Assembly (NCBI RefSeq): GCF_005938745.2 | Contig: NZ_VCBX02000001.1 | Span: 1,383,501-1,447,500 of the forward strand | From: Rhodococcus sp. KBS0724 | GTDB taxonomy: Bacteria; Actinomycetota; Actinomycetes; Mycobacteriales; Mycobacteriaceae | Direction of reading: 5' to 3' | Length of the DNA: 64,000 bases | Part shown: in pieces, positions 42,625 to 50,562 of the stretch | How the letters are laid out: every line of letters starts with the position of its first letter | Position numbering within the stretch: the first letter of the stretch is position 1 | Notes under the pieces: model-generated | Database searches by the model: none | What the model saw: the letters and a program-made list of their open reading frames with translations, nothing else | Told to the model about the DNA's origin: nothing | Made by a program: the position numbers and the translations under genes

Positions 42625-42680
42625 GGAAGCTGCCGTGATTTACGGGCTTCCGCTATCTGTCACTGGTGGCGGAACCAGTG
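42625..42680 (-). terminator. Two hairpins after the csbD-like gene
   Basis: CACTGGT/ACCAGTG (42661-42680) and GGAAGC/GCTTCC with inner CCGT/ACGG (42625-42651) lie in the 88-bp gap between the CsbD-like and DUF6131 genes. They probably end or reduce read-through from the GlsB-CsbD transcript. Confidence 0.5.
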
Positions 42681-42687
42681 CGTCCGC

Positions 42688-42885
42688 TCAGTTGGTGAAC
42701 TTGTCCTTGATATCGCTTGCAGCATCGGAGATGTCGTCACCGACCTGTTTGGTCTTTCCCGACACCTGATCCTTGGCGCCCTCGGCGGCAAGATCGTCGT
42801 TGTCGGTCTTGTGTCCGACCTTCTCTTTTGCCTCGCCGATGAGTTCCTCGGCCTTGTGCTTTGCCTTGTCGATGAAATCAGCCAT
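42688..42885 (-). CDS. CsbD family stress protein
   Basis: This 65-residue hydrophilic, lysine- and aspartate-rich protein has the CsbD pattern (KAEELIGEAKEKVGHKTDND, then VSGKTKQ). CsbD-like proteins accumulate in general stress and stationary phase; the mechanism is unknown. It lies 75 bp after the GlsB-like gene. Confidence 0.92.
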   Translation of the reverse strand: MADFIDKAKHKAEELIGEAKEKVGHKTDNDDLAAEGAKDQVSGKTKQVGDDISDAASDIKDKFTN

Positions 42886-42960
42886 GGTAATCGTAATCCT
42901 TTCGGGTGGATGTTGATTCGAGTCGTTCTGGATTTGGGAAGGTTCTGAATTCGGGAAGAA

Positions 42961-43224
42961 TCAGCGTCGGCCGACGACGGCCTTGACCAGGAAGAGCAAG
43001 ATCACCGCGCCGAGTACACACGTGAAGAAGCTGAATATCAGGCCACCGCCGTTGACGTCGACACCGAACAGTTTGAGCAGGAATCCGCCGATCAGGCCGC
43101 CGATAATGCCCACGACGATGTTCAACATGATTCCCATGGAGGCATCGGTTTTCATGATCTTGCTGCCGATCCAACCGGCGAGTCCGCCGATAATGATCCA
43201 ACCGAGGATGCCGAGTCCGAGCAC
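42961..43224 (-). CDS. GlsB/YeaQ/YmgE family stress membrane protein
   Basis: This 87-residue protein has three membrane helices. It has the family motifs IIGGLAGWIGSKIMKTDASMG and GIIGGLIGGFLLKLFG, and a C-terminal hydrophobic helix ending in basic VVGRR. It is the transglycosylase-associated (TAG) protein type induced by general stress. It is the first of the small stress genes after the gap that follows dps. Confidence 0.92.
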   Translation of the reverse strand: MLGLGILGWIIIGGLAGWIGSKIMKTDASMGIMLNIVVGIIGGLIGGFLLKLFGVDVNGGGLIFSFFTCVLGAVILLFLVKAVVGRR

Positions 43225-43419
43225 AGTGAGTCTCCTTGTGACAGTGGGAATTTAAGAATTGAGAGAATTGCGGAACGAAGATCCCGAGTTCGTGGGCGCC
43301 GAAGACCGGAGTCAGAGGGAAGTGATAGCTACAGCCCCGAGCAGTGTTCCCACTACTATCGATCCGGCCAACAAACGTTGCTGTAGTTGGAAAATCCGAA
43401 GTTCGCGTTGCGTCACGGT

Positions 43420-43965
43420 TCAGGCTTTACGTGCCTTGTCGGCTGCGCCGAGTTCCGTCGAACTTCCCTCGTGCACAAGGCTTCCGCCTGCGTTCTCCAG
43501 ATGAGCCCGGACGAACCACTGGAACTTCTCGAGCTGCGCTGTTTGGCCGATCAACATGTCCTCGGTAATGGGGTCGATCTTTCCGACCGAGTCGATCGCG
43601 GCACGGGAATCGGTGATGACTCCGGTGTACACGAGGTCCAATGCAGCGAGGTGCGCACGAGCGTCGTCACGTCCAACTGAGTAGTCGTCCCACGAACGGT
43701 CGGCTTCGATGGCGCCGGCAGTTCCCTTCGGGGAGTTGCCGAGTGCGGCGATACGTTCGGCAACGTCATCCGCGTAGCCACGAACCAAATCGACTTGGGG
43801 ATCGATCATTTCGTGTACGCCGATGAAGTTCGGGCCTACGACGTTCCAATGTATGTGCTTGAGAGTGAGGTGAAGATCGTTGTATGCGCTCAGGCGCTCC
43901 TGCAGAACTGCGGCTAGACGTGCGCCGTCGTCGGTGCTCAGTCCCGGGATTGTGAATGTAGACAT
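43420..43965 (-). CDS. dps: Dps family ferritin-like DNA-protection protein
   Basis: This 181-residue four-helix ferritin-like protein has the Dps ferroxidase ligands in LTLKHIHWNVVGPNF and GVHEMIDPQVD. Dps dodecamers oxidise iron with peroxide and can bind DNA. The ATG at 43965 follows GAGAGGAAG. The C-terminus is extended and alanine/lysine-rich. A 47-residue gene lies 85 bp upstream on the same strand. The 195 bp between the dps stop and the GlsB-like start hold nothing I can support. Confidence 0.92.
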   Translation of the reverse strand: MSTFTIPGLSTDDGARLAAVLQERLSAYNDLHLTLKHIHWNVVGPNFIGVHEMIDPQVDLVRGYADDVAERIAALGNSPKGTAGAIEADRSWDDYSVGRDDARAHLAALDLVYTGVITDSRAAIDSVGKIDPITEDMLIGQTAQLEKFQWFVRAHLENAGGSLVHEGSSTELGAADKARKA

Positions 43966-44050
43966 GTGTCTTCCTCTCGTCAGAGTGCCGCGCTCGTTGC
44001 ACTGGTACGTGCGGCTGCGGCACAAGTACTTTCGGATCGTTTCCGTCGAT

Positions 44051-44194
44051 TCAGTTGATGCTTCCGGCCAGGTCCTCGGAAATCGGATCCCCGAACATCA
44101 GGGCGATTCGCAGTTTGAGTTCCGGCGTGGCCAAGGTCGAGCTACCGGAGTTGATCTCGCCGCTCTGTGCGGACGGGATGTCGATCGTCGTCAT
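44051..44194 (-). CDS. Short peptide gene upstream of dps (47 aa)
   Basis: The reading frame starts at an ATG behind GCAGGAG and encodes MTTIDIPSAQSGEINSG followed by a segment with LKLRIALMFGDPISEDLAGS. It has no signal peptide or membrane helix. The good ribosome site, the same strand as dps and the position beside a candidate shared operator support it as real. No family is recognised. Confidence 0.6.
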   Translation of the reverse strand: MTTIDIPSAQSGEINSGSSTLATPELKLRIALMFGDPISEDLAGSIN

Positions 44195-44315
44195 CTTGCT
44201 CCTGCGGTGTAGGGGAGGCGTGGTGAGAGTCGGGCGGTCCGCTTCTCGTCAGCGCCTCACGGCACTCAAATCTGTAGGCGAATCGGTACACATGTTCTCG
44301 TCAGGACGTACTAAA

Positions 44316-44337
44316 ATCTATACCAGTGGATGCAGAT
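44316..44337. promoter_or_regulatory. 22-bp dyad, candidate regulator site B
   Basis: This site is identical to site A (40221-40242) at 17 of 22 positions, including the outer ATCT and CAGAT and the central GTGGA. It is less symmetrical than site A. It lies between the 47-residue gene (minus) and the MerR gene (plus), so the MerR-family protein is a candidate binder. Confidence 0.5.
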
Positions 44338-44548
44338 AATTAGCAACCCGTCGAAGTGGGATTTGGGTCCGAGTGGGAGCGGTCGGAGGGTGAAATTGCT
44401 GTCGTATTCAGGCGAAATGTCCGAAAAAGCAGAAACTGAAAAAATCTTCGGCTCGACGGGCGATATGAAATCTATGTCTCGGAACGCAGATTCTTTGCCT
44501 GAAGGTGTTAAAGTCGAGGAATCACCGATTGGGCGAGGAGGCTTGTAG
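44330..44548 (+). CDS. Small hypothetical ORF before the MerR gene (72 aa)
   Basis: The frame ends with a TAG that shares one base with the GTG of the MerR gene. It is lysine-, serine- and glutamate-rich and its DNA is clearly more AT-rich than its neighbours. There is no Shine-Dalgarno at the first ATG; an internal ATG at 44417 would give a 43-residue peptide. No family is recognised. It may be a real leader peptide or only an untranslated leader. Confidence 0.3.
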   Translation: MQIISNPSKWDLGPSGSGRRVKLLSYSGEMSEKAETEKIFGSTGDMKSMSRNADSLPEGVKVEESPIGRGGL

Positions 44549-44859
44549 TGACACTAGAGCCACAGACGCGCTCACAGCGTGGTGTTTACGGCATCTCGGT
44601 GATGTCGGAGTTGTCCGGGGTCGGGCCACAGACGTTGAGACTCTACGAGAGAAGAGGGCTGCTGACCCCTACACGCACCGGTGGTGGAACTCGCCGGTAC
44701 AGCGAATCGGACCTGGAGACATTGCGTCGCATCACCGAGTTGATCGACGACGGCGTCAATTTGGTCGGAGTTCGATTGATTCTCTCGCTCGAAGCCGAAA
44801 ACTCGAGTCTTGCGGCGCGGATCGCTCAGCTGAGTGAATCGGCCGACGATCAGGCCTGA
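44548..44859 (+). CDS. MerR family regulator (HspR-like)
   Basis: This 103-residue protein is a MerR-type winged helix (YGISVMSELSGVGPQTLRLY, ERRGLLTPTRTGGGTRRYSE) with a short C-terminal coiled region. It has no metal-binding cysteines. The length and motif order resemble HspR, but no dnaK or clpB gene is near. AGGAGG precedes the GTG. It converges on the 133-residue gene, overlapping it by 10 bp. It is the likely regulator of the surrounding stress genes. Confidence 0.88.
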   Translation: MTLEPQTRSQRGVYGISVMSELSGVGPQTLRLYERRGLLTPTRTGGGTRRYSESDLETLRRITELIDDGVNLVGVRLILSLEAENSSLAARIAQLSESADDQA

Positions 44860-45251
44860 CCGTCGACTGCGTCGACGTCGGTCGCTTCGGAACGGCTGAT
44901 ATCTCCGAAGTCTGCATCGGCAACAATCTTGTTTCCGTCGGCTTCGAGGGACGCCAGGGCGGAGTCGAAGGCGTCGATGAGCCACTGATCTGTTGCTTCG
45001 GTGAGGAGTTCGTCCGGCGCGCCGTCGATATCGGCCTGGAAGAAGCGAACCAACCAGGTTCCGCTGACGCCGGGTTCGTTCGACAAGCCTTGCGGTGTGT
45101 TTGTGGCAACGACGTAGCGGTTGTACTCGAGATCCACCCGGATGGCGTACGCATCGGCCAGGTTGACGATGTTTGCGGGGCGCTGCGTGGCTGCTGCCAG
45201 CGCGATCAGTGCGTCGTTGTAAATTTCCGCGTACTTCACAGTGAGTGGCAT
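44850..45251 (-). CDS. Hypothetical protein (133 aa)
   Basis: This acidic soluble protein starts MPLTVKYAEIYNDALIALAA and has a DLEYNRYVVATNTPQGLS segment. No signal peptide or membrane helix is visible. I do not recognise the family. The start at 45251 is chosen because the residues before it are arginine- and proline-rich and look non-coding. It overlaps the MerR gene tail by 10 bp. Confidence 0.7.
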   Translation of the reverse strand: MPLTVKYAEIYNDALIALAAATQRPANIVNLADAYAIRVDLEYNRYVVATNTPQGLSNEPGVSGTWLVRFFQADIDGAPDELLTEATDQWLIDAFDSALASLEADGNKIVADADFGDISRSEATDVDAVDGQA

Positions 45252-45382
45252 GGTCGGCCTATCTGTTCGACGTGGCCGATGCAGCGCAGCATGGCAAGGA
45301 TAAGACGGTTCAACGCCCATACCAGGCAAAGAACTGAAATTTATCCTATCTCAGACATGTGTAGGCGGATTCCGGCGGCCGT

Positions 45383-46462
45383 TCAGGGGCACAGTGCGTG
45401 GGACAGCATGGCCACTATGTCCGGCTGCTCCTTCGGAGCCGAGGTCAGGGTCACGGTGTATGCGCGATCTTCCGTCGCGCCGGACAGCGTGTAGTAGCCG
45501 TATATTCCCCCGCTGTGCCCAATGTAGGTAACCCCGCACGGCAGTTCGGTGGATCCGACTCCCAAGCCGTAGCCAAGACCTTCGGCTTCGGTGGCACCGG
45601 TTTGTGCGGTGGTCATCTCGGTGAGTTCCTTCTCGGGAACGATCTTCCCGTTCAACAAGGCGCGCCAGAAGGTGTTGAGATCCTTGCCGGTGGATACCAG
45701 GGCACCCGCCGACCAGGGGATGGACGGTTCGATCCGCGAGACGTCGGTGCGGCCGCCGGGCAGATCGGCATACCCGGTCATGTGCTCACCTTTGATGTCT
45801 CGCTCACCTGGCGGTGGGAGATACGTGTCCCGGAGTTCGAGTGGTTCGAGAATCCGAGTGTGTAATGCGTCGGCGTAGGTTTGGCCGGTCACAGCTTCTA
45901 CGAGCATCCCGAGAACTATGTAGTTGGTATTGGTGTAGCGAAACGCTGATCCAGGCTCGAACTGCGCGGGCTTGCTCAGAGCGATAGCCACTGCGTCTGC
46001 CGGCGTGAGGGTGCGATTTTCGTTTGCGGCCACCCATTCGTCGGCGTTGGGTTCACCGGCGAACTCGGGCAATCCGCTGCGGTGTTGTAGTAGGTGCCGG
46101 ACGGTGACGGTGTTGCCCTGCAAGAGCCCAGGCAGATAGCGATCGACCGGTGCGTCGAGGTCGACCTTGTCCTGCGCTACCAGTTGCAGCACGAGTGCTG
46201 CGGTGAATGTCTTTGTCACGCTGCCGATCCGGACGCGATAGTTCGGGCCGATTGAATCGCCATTCGTTTGGTGGGGAACACCACTGGTCAGGACCACGGT
46301 GCTCGAGCTGTCGTCGAGCGTTGCGATCGAGCCGACTGCGCCTGATTTCGTGAGCGAATCCAGATCCGATTGAACCTCGAAGTTCCGTTGGAGCGTCGAG
46401 CATCCGACTAGTGCCATCGCGGCCGCGACTGTGGCAATCGTCACCAAGACGTGTGAGCGCAT
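45383..46462 (-). CDS. Serine hydrolase lipoprotein, beta-lactamase/DD-peptidase fold
   Basis: This 359-residue protein has a lipoprotein signal (LVGC, lipid cysteine C21) followed by a class C beta-lactamase-like domain. The catalytic S81-x-x-K84 is in GSVTKTF, the YxN equivalent in FRYTNTNY, and the third box in GHSGG. Such proteins are DD-carboxypeptidases, esterases or related enzymes at the cell surface. The 248 bp up to the NlpC/P60 gene contain no other gene. Confidence 0.9.
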   Translation of the reverse strand: MRSHVLVTIATVAAAMALVGCSTLQRNFEVQSDLDSLTKSGAVGSIATLDDSSSTVVLTSGVPHQTNGDSIGPNYRVRIGSVTKTFTAALVLQLVAQDKVDLDAPVDRYLPGLLQGNTVTVRHLLQHRSGLPEFAGEPNADEWVAANENRTLTPADAVAIALSKPAQFEPGSAFRYTNTNYIVLGMLVEAVTGQTYADALHTRILEPLELRDTYLPPPGERDIKGEHMTGYADLPGGRTDVSRIEPSIPWSAGALVSTGKDLNTFWRALLNGKIVPEKELTEMTTAQTGATEAEGLGYGLGVGSTELPCGVTYIGHSGGIYGYYTLSGATEDRAYTVTLTSAPKEQPDIVAMLSHALCP

Positions 46463-46710
46463 ACATCGAATCTAGGGATCGACGGTGCGCGGGAAATCCA
46501 GGAAATCCCGGATCTTTCCCCTGATCTTTCTCGGGCTCCGGGGACAAAGGGCCTCATTCTGAGTGAGAATCCCGATTCTTGTCTGAATTGCCCGAGTTGG
46601 TCGTTAGCATCCGAAGGTCACGTGCTCATTTCATATCCGACCAGTTCAACGCCATTTCGGTGCGATGGCCGCACCTCTGTAGAGCAGTATCTCTAACGAA
46701 GGACGGTTGC

Positions 46711-47235
46711 ATGAGGAAGTCGACATTGCGCAAGGGTACGGTTGCAGCCCTGCTGACCGGAAGCGTTCTGCTCCTGTCTGCGGCACCCGCTCTCGCGGAA
46801 CCTGGAAGCGCTGGTAGCGCCGGCAGTACCGGGTCACTGGGCAGCCTGGGCAGCATCAGCAGTGGTTCTGCGGCCCTTCCGATCCCCAGTCCCGCGGGTT
46901 TGATCGCCTTGGCGGCCGCCACAACCCAAACCGGAAAGCCCTATCAGTGGGGTGGCGTCGGACCGAACTCGTGGGATTGCTCCGGACTGGTGCAGTGGGC
47001 ATTCCGGCAGGCCGGCGTGAGTCTGCCCCGAACCAGCCAGGAGCAAGCCCGCGTGGGACAGGCAGTTCCGCGGTGGGCACTAGCGCCCGGCGACGTCATC
47101 ACCTTCTATCCCGGCGCGACGCACGTCGGAATCTACGCGGGCTTCGGAATGGTGTTCAACGCGTATGGCGTCGGAGTTCCCACTGGCCTGACACCGCTGA
47201 CGGATCTTCCGATCAACAACATTCGACGCTTCTAA
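46711..47235 (+). CDS. Secreted NlpC/P60 peptidoglycan endopeptidase
   Basis: This 174-residue protein has a signal peptide cleaved near ALA (about residue 29), then a glycine/serine-rich linker of GSLGS repeats, then a minimal NlpC/P60 domain. The catalytic cysteine is C90 (WDCSGLVQW) and the histidine H138 (THVGIY). It cuts peptide bonds in peptidoglycan outside the cell. AAGGACGG precedes the ATG. It lies 63 bp before a two-component system that may control it. Confidence 0.9.
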   Translation: MRKSTLRKGTVAALLTGSVLLLSAAPALAEPGSAGSAGSTGSLGSLGSISSGSAALPIPSPAGLIALAAATTQTGKPYQWGGVGPNSWDCSGLVQWAFRQAGVSLPRTSQEQARVGQAVPRWALAPGDVITFYPGATHVGIYAGFGMVFNAYGVGVPTGLTPLTDLPINNIRRF

Positions 47236-47298
47236 TCTGCACAGAACCTTCACAAGTCCTCCCAGGTTCATCCACGTCGGGCTAATACAGTCAGTTCC

Positions 47299-47976
47299 AT
47301 GAGTCAGCGAAAAGTGCTCGTGGTCGACGACGAAGTCAGCATCTGCGAATCGATTGCCGCGCGTCTGCGCGCCGAGGGATTCGACGTGGAGCTGGCATTC
47401 GACGGACCCAGCGCTGTCTCGCGGTGCGCCGAGGTCAACCCGGACCTGGTAGTTCTCGACGTGATGATGCCCGGATTCGACGGACTCGAAGTGTGCCGTC
47501 GAATCCAGGCCGTACGATCGGTGCCTGTTCTCATGCTCACGGCGCGCGCCGACGAAACCGACATGGTGATCGGTTTGGGCGTCGGCGCCGACGATTACCT
47601 CAGCAAGCCGTTCAGCATGCGGGTGCTGGTTGCGCGGGTACAGGCGCTGCTCCGACGCGCTGATCGCCCCGCCCGGCCGGTATCGGACCTTCTTGAATTC
47701 GGTGACGTCGTGATCGACCTGACCGAGCGTCGGGTGCGCCGTGGCGCGCAAGAAGTACACCTGACGCGGACCGAGTTCGATCTGATCGTGTACCTGGCGG
47801 AGCGACCCAGAGCCGCGATTCCCCGCGAATCACTGCTCGAGGAAATCTGGGGATGGGGCGAAGGGGCAGGTAGCCGCACCGTCGACAGCCACGTCAAGGC
47901 GCTACGACGCAAACTGGGGCCGTCGGTGATCCGAACTGTTCACGGCGTCGGCTACGCGTGGGACGCGCCGCGATGA
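47299..47976 (+). CDS. OmpR/PhoB-type response regulator
   Basis: This 225-residue protein has a receiver domain with D54 (LVVLDVMMPG) and K103-region SKPF, followed by an OmpR-type winged helix (about 130-225; LTRTEFDLIVYLAE, TVDSHVKALRRKLG). It is coupled to the kinase gene by a 4-bp overlap. Targets are unknown; the adjacent NlpC/P60 gene is a candidate. Confidence 0.92.
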   Translation: MSQRKVLVVDDEVSICESIAARLRAEGFDVELAFDGPSAVSRCAEVNPDLVVLDVMMPGFDGLEVCRRIQAVRSVPVLMLTARADETDMVIGLGVGADDYLSKPFSMRVLVARVQALLRRADRPARPVSDLLEFGDVVIDLTERRVRRGAQEVHLTRTEFDLIVYLAERPRAAIPRESLLEEIWGWGEGAGSRTVDSHVKALRRKLGPSVIRTVHGVGYAWDAPR

Positions 47977-48968
47977 GCGTCGTCGAACGACTTTTTGCTC
48001 GCTGGCCACGACCGCTGGACCCGATGCGGTCCTTCAAGGTCAAGGTTGGATTGTTGGTCGTCGCCGCACTGCTGTTCGCGTCAGGTGGTTTCTGGCTGAC
48101 GTCGCAGCAGCCATTCCGATTCGCCCTGTTGACGGCATTGTTTGTCGCCCTGGGGGTTACGCAGGTTCTCGCTCACGGAATGACCTCTCCTCTTCGTGAG
48201 ATGACGGCAGCGGCCAAGTCAATGGCGCGTGGTGACTACTCGCGTCGAGTGCGGGCGACGTCGCGGGACGAAGTGGGCGAGCTTGCGACGGCCTTCAATC
48301 GAATGGCCGAGGATCTTGGTGCCGACGACCGGTATCGCCGCGAGTTGATCGGCAACGTATCGCATGAATTGCGCACGCCGATAACTGCTTTGCAGGCGAT
48401 GCTCGAGAACATCGTCGACGGGGTGCAGGATCCGAACCCCGACATGATGCGTTCGGCTCTCGCTCAAACCGAACGCCTGGGTGCTCTGGTGGACGATCTG
48501 CTTGATCTCTCGAAACTCGAGGGCGGTGCAATGCCCTTGAATCCCAAGATGTTCGAGATGAAGCCATTCCTGGACGAACTGATGTCGCAGCGTCGGGGAA
48601 ACGTCGACATCGATGTGAGCCCTGCATCGTTGAGCATATCCGCCGATCCGGACCGACTGCATCAGGTAGTGACCAACCTGCTGGACAACGCAGTTCGTCA
48701 CGGCGGCGTCGACGCACATGCTGTGGTTCGTGTGCGTAGGGATTCGGCCCGCGGCGTCGTGATCGACGTCCATGACGACGGTCCGGGGATCGAGCCGTCC
48801 GCCCGCTCCGAGGTCTTCGACAGATTCATTCGAGGTGGTTCCACGGACGGCGGCACCGGGCTTGGGCTTGCCATCGCGAAGTGGGCTGTCGAATTGCATG
48901 GCGGCACTATTGCCGTCGTTGATGCGCCAACCGGGTGCTGTATTCGAGTGGTACTGCCACAGAACTGA
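47973..48968 (+). CDS. Sensor histidine kinase with minimal external loop
   Basis: This 331-residue protein has two helices (about 24-41 and 50-67) joined by only about 8 residues. They are followed by HAMP (about 68-120), HisKA with H131 (GNVSHELRTP) and HATPase (NLLDNAVRHGG, DDGPGIEPS, GLGLAIAKWAVE). The tiny loop argues for sensing in the membrane or inside the cell. The ATG at 47973 overlaps the regulator stop. Confidence 0.9.
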   Translation: MSVVERLFARWPRPLDPMRSFKVKVGLLVVAALLFASGGFWLTSQQPFRFALLTALFVALGVTQVLAHGMTSPLREMTAAAKSMARGDYSRRVRATSRDEVGELATAFNRMAEDLGADDRYRRELIGNVSHELRTPITALQAMLENIVDGVQDPNPDMMRSALAQTERLGALVDDLLDLSKLEGGAMPLNPKMFEMKPFLDELMSQRRGNVDIDVSPASLSISADPDRLHQVVTNLLDNAVRHGGVDAHAVVRVRRDSARGVVIDVHDDGPGIEPSARSEVFDRFIRGGSTDGGTGLGLAIAKWAVELHGGTIAVVDAPTGCCIRVVLPQN

Positions 48969-49041
48969 ATTGACCGATTGTCGAAGGCGCACCCCACCTG
49001 GTTCTGCGCCTGATTTGCCGATCCTGAAAGTAGGTTTGATA

Positions 49042-50499
49042 ATGACTACTCCGGTTGCTGTTACTCCAAAACCCAGCGCGCCGACACGACCAGTGCCACG
49101 CGTATGGCGCAGAGATCGGACGTCCATTCCGACGCGTCCGATGTTGATCGGATCGGCAGTCGTGGGCGTGCTTGCCGCCTTGATCCTCGATGTCGACACC
49201 ATTGGCGTGGCGTACGCGATTGTGTTTGTCGGTGTCACTGTAGTGGTCGGGATCCTCACGCCGCCGCGGCTGACGCCGATTCAATGGGGAGCCTGCGCCG
49301 GTGCGCTGGCGCTGTTCGGCGTCGCTGCGGTTCGCGGTGCAGGATGGCTTGTCTTTGTGTGCCTGGTGGCGGCGTGGGTTGTGTTCACGTGGGCGTTGAT
49401 CGGTGGCCGGACGTGGACGGGCATCGCGGTGGGAACGATCATTCCGTGGCGTGCGCCGCTACGGGTGATGCGCTTCGCTCGGCGCAGAAACGCGCGACCA
49501 GGTACAGCACTGCGAGTCCCGGCAGTCCGTGTGGTGGCCGTCGGTGCCGTCAGTATCGCAATGCTCCTGATATTCGGATCCCTTTTTGCCAGTGCGGATC
49601 CGGAATTCGCGAAGTTCTTCGACGGCGCCGCGCCCTCGATTCGGGTCGACGAAACAATCGCTCACCTGTGCATCGGGGTCCTGGTGGCTTTCGGGACGCT
49701 CACAGCTGTGTATTTGCGGCGCCGGACGCCCGACGTCGACGCGCTTGCTCCGGCACCGGCGTCGCCGCTACCGCTGTGGGAGTGGGTGGTGCCGCTCGCG
49801 ATGCTGAACGTGCTGTTCTTGGGATTTGTTGCAGTGCAGCTCAAGACGCTGTTCGGCGGCGACAACCATGTGCAGGTCACCGACGGGCTGACGTATGCGG
49901 ACTATGCGCGCCAAGGGTTTTGGCAGCTGATGATGGTGACGGTGCTGACGTTGGTGGTGATCGCGGTTGCGGTTCGGCGTGTAGATCGCGGCGATCGCAG
50001 ATCGAGGGCGCTGGCCCGGGGGCTTCTGGGGGCACTGTGCACATTCAGCCTCGTGATTGTGGCGTCGGCGGTTCATCGAATGTGGTTGTACGAGAACCAG
50101 TACGGATTCACGAGGCTGCGAGTGAGTGTCTTTGCTGTCGAACTGCTGCTCGGGCTGGTCTTTGTTCTGCTGATCATCGCGGGAGTACGGATGTCGGGCG
50201 GTTGGCTGCCGACGGCTGTACTCGCCATGGCCACTGTGGGTTTGCTGGGTTTTGCGTTCTTCAACCCGGATGCGTACATCGCGGAGAAGAACGTCGAGCG
50301 TTTCGAGGAGGGGAAGAGTATCGACGTGAACTACCTGAGCACGCTCTCGGTCGATGCAGTGCCGGCCCTTGATCGACTGCCGGAGCCGCAGCGCAGCGAT
50401 TCGCTGTGGTACCTGAAACAGGACCTGCGTGGATCCGAGGATTCGTGGTGGGAGTTCAACAGCGCGCGCGAGCAGGCGAGAGAGATCCTGTTCGGATAG
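49042..50499 (+). CDS. DUF4153/DUF4173 membrane protein
   Basis: This 485-residue protein has a proline-rich N-terminus and about 12 hydrophobic helices. It ends in a soluble tail with the family-typical LWYLKQDLRGSEDSWWEFN. DUF4153/4173 proteins are uncharacterised. The start is the ATG at 49042 with AAAGTAGG upstream, 73 bp after the kinase gene; the frame upstream is a shadow of that gene. It may belong to the same transcript. Confidence 0.85.
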   Translation: MTTPVAVTPKPSAPTRPVPRVWRRDRTSIPTRPMLIGSAVVGVLAALILDVDTIGVAYAIVFVGVTVVVGILTPPRLTPIQWGACAGALALFGVAAVRGAGWLVFVCLVAAWVVFTWALIGGRTWTGIAVGTIIPWRAPLRVMRFARRRNARPGTALRVPAVRVVAVGAVSIAMLLIFGSLFASADPEFAKFFDGAAPSIRVDETIAHLCIGVLVAFGTLTAVYLRRRTPDVDALAPAPASPLPLWEWVVPLAMLNVLFLGFVAVQLKTLFGGDNHVQVTDGLTYADYARQGFWQLMMVTVLTLVVIAVAVRRVDRGDRRSRALARGLLGALCTFSLVIVASAVHRMWLYENQYGFTRLRVSVFAVELLLGLVFVLLIIAGVRMSGGWLPTAVLAMATVGLLGFAFFNPDAYIAEKNVERFEEGKSIDVNYLSTLSVDAVPALDRLPEPQRSDSLWYLKQDLRGSEDSWWEFNSAREQAREILFG

Positions 50500-50509
50500 C
50501 CGCGCGCCG

Positions 50510-50551
50510 ATTGTGCAGCCGCAGAGGTAACTACCCGTGCGGCTGCACAAT
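50510..50551. terminator. Bidirectional terminator
   Basis: Perfect 14-bp arms ATTGTGCAGCCGCA and TGCGGCTGCACAAT surround a 14-nt loop, between the convergent DUF4153/4173 and sulfatase genes. Confidence 0.8.
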
Positions 50552-50562
50552 TGCCCTGCGAC

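Noticed and set aside
46463..46710. Possible c-di-AMP (ydaO) riboswitch before the NlpC/P60 gene
   Set aside because: Such riboswitches often precede cell-wall hydrolases in actinobacteria, but I could not find the conserved core segments here.
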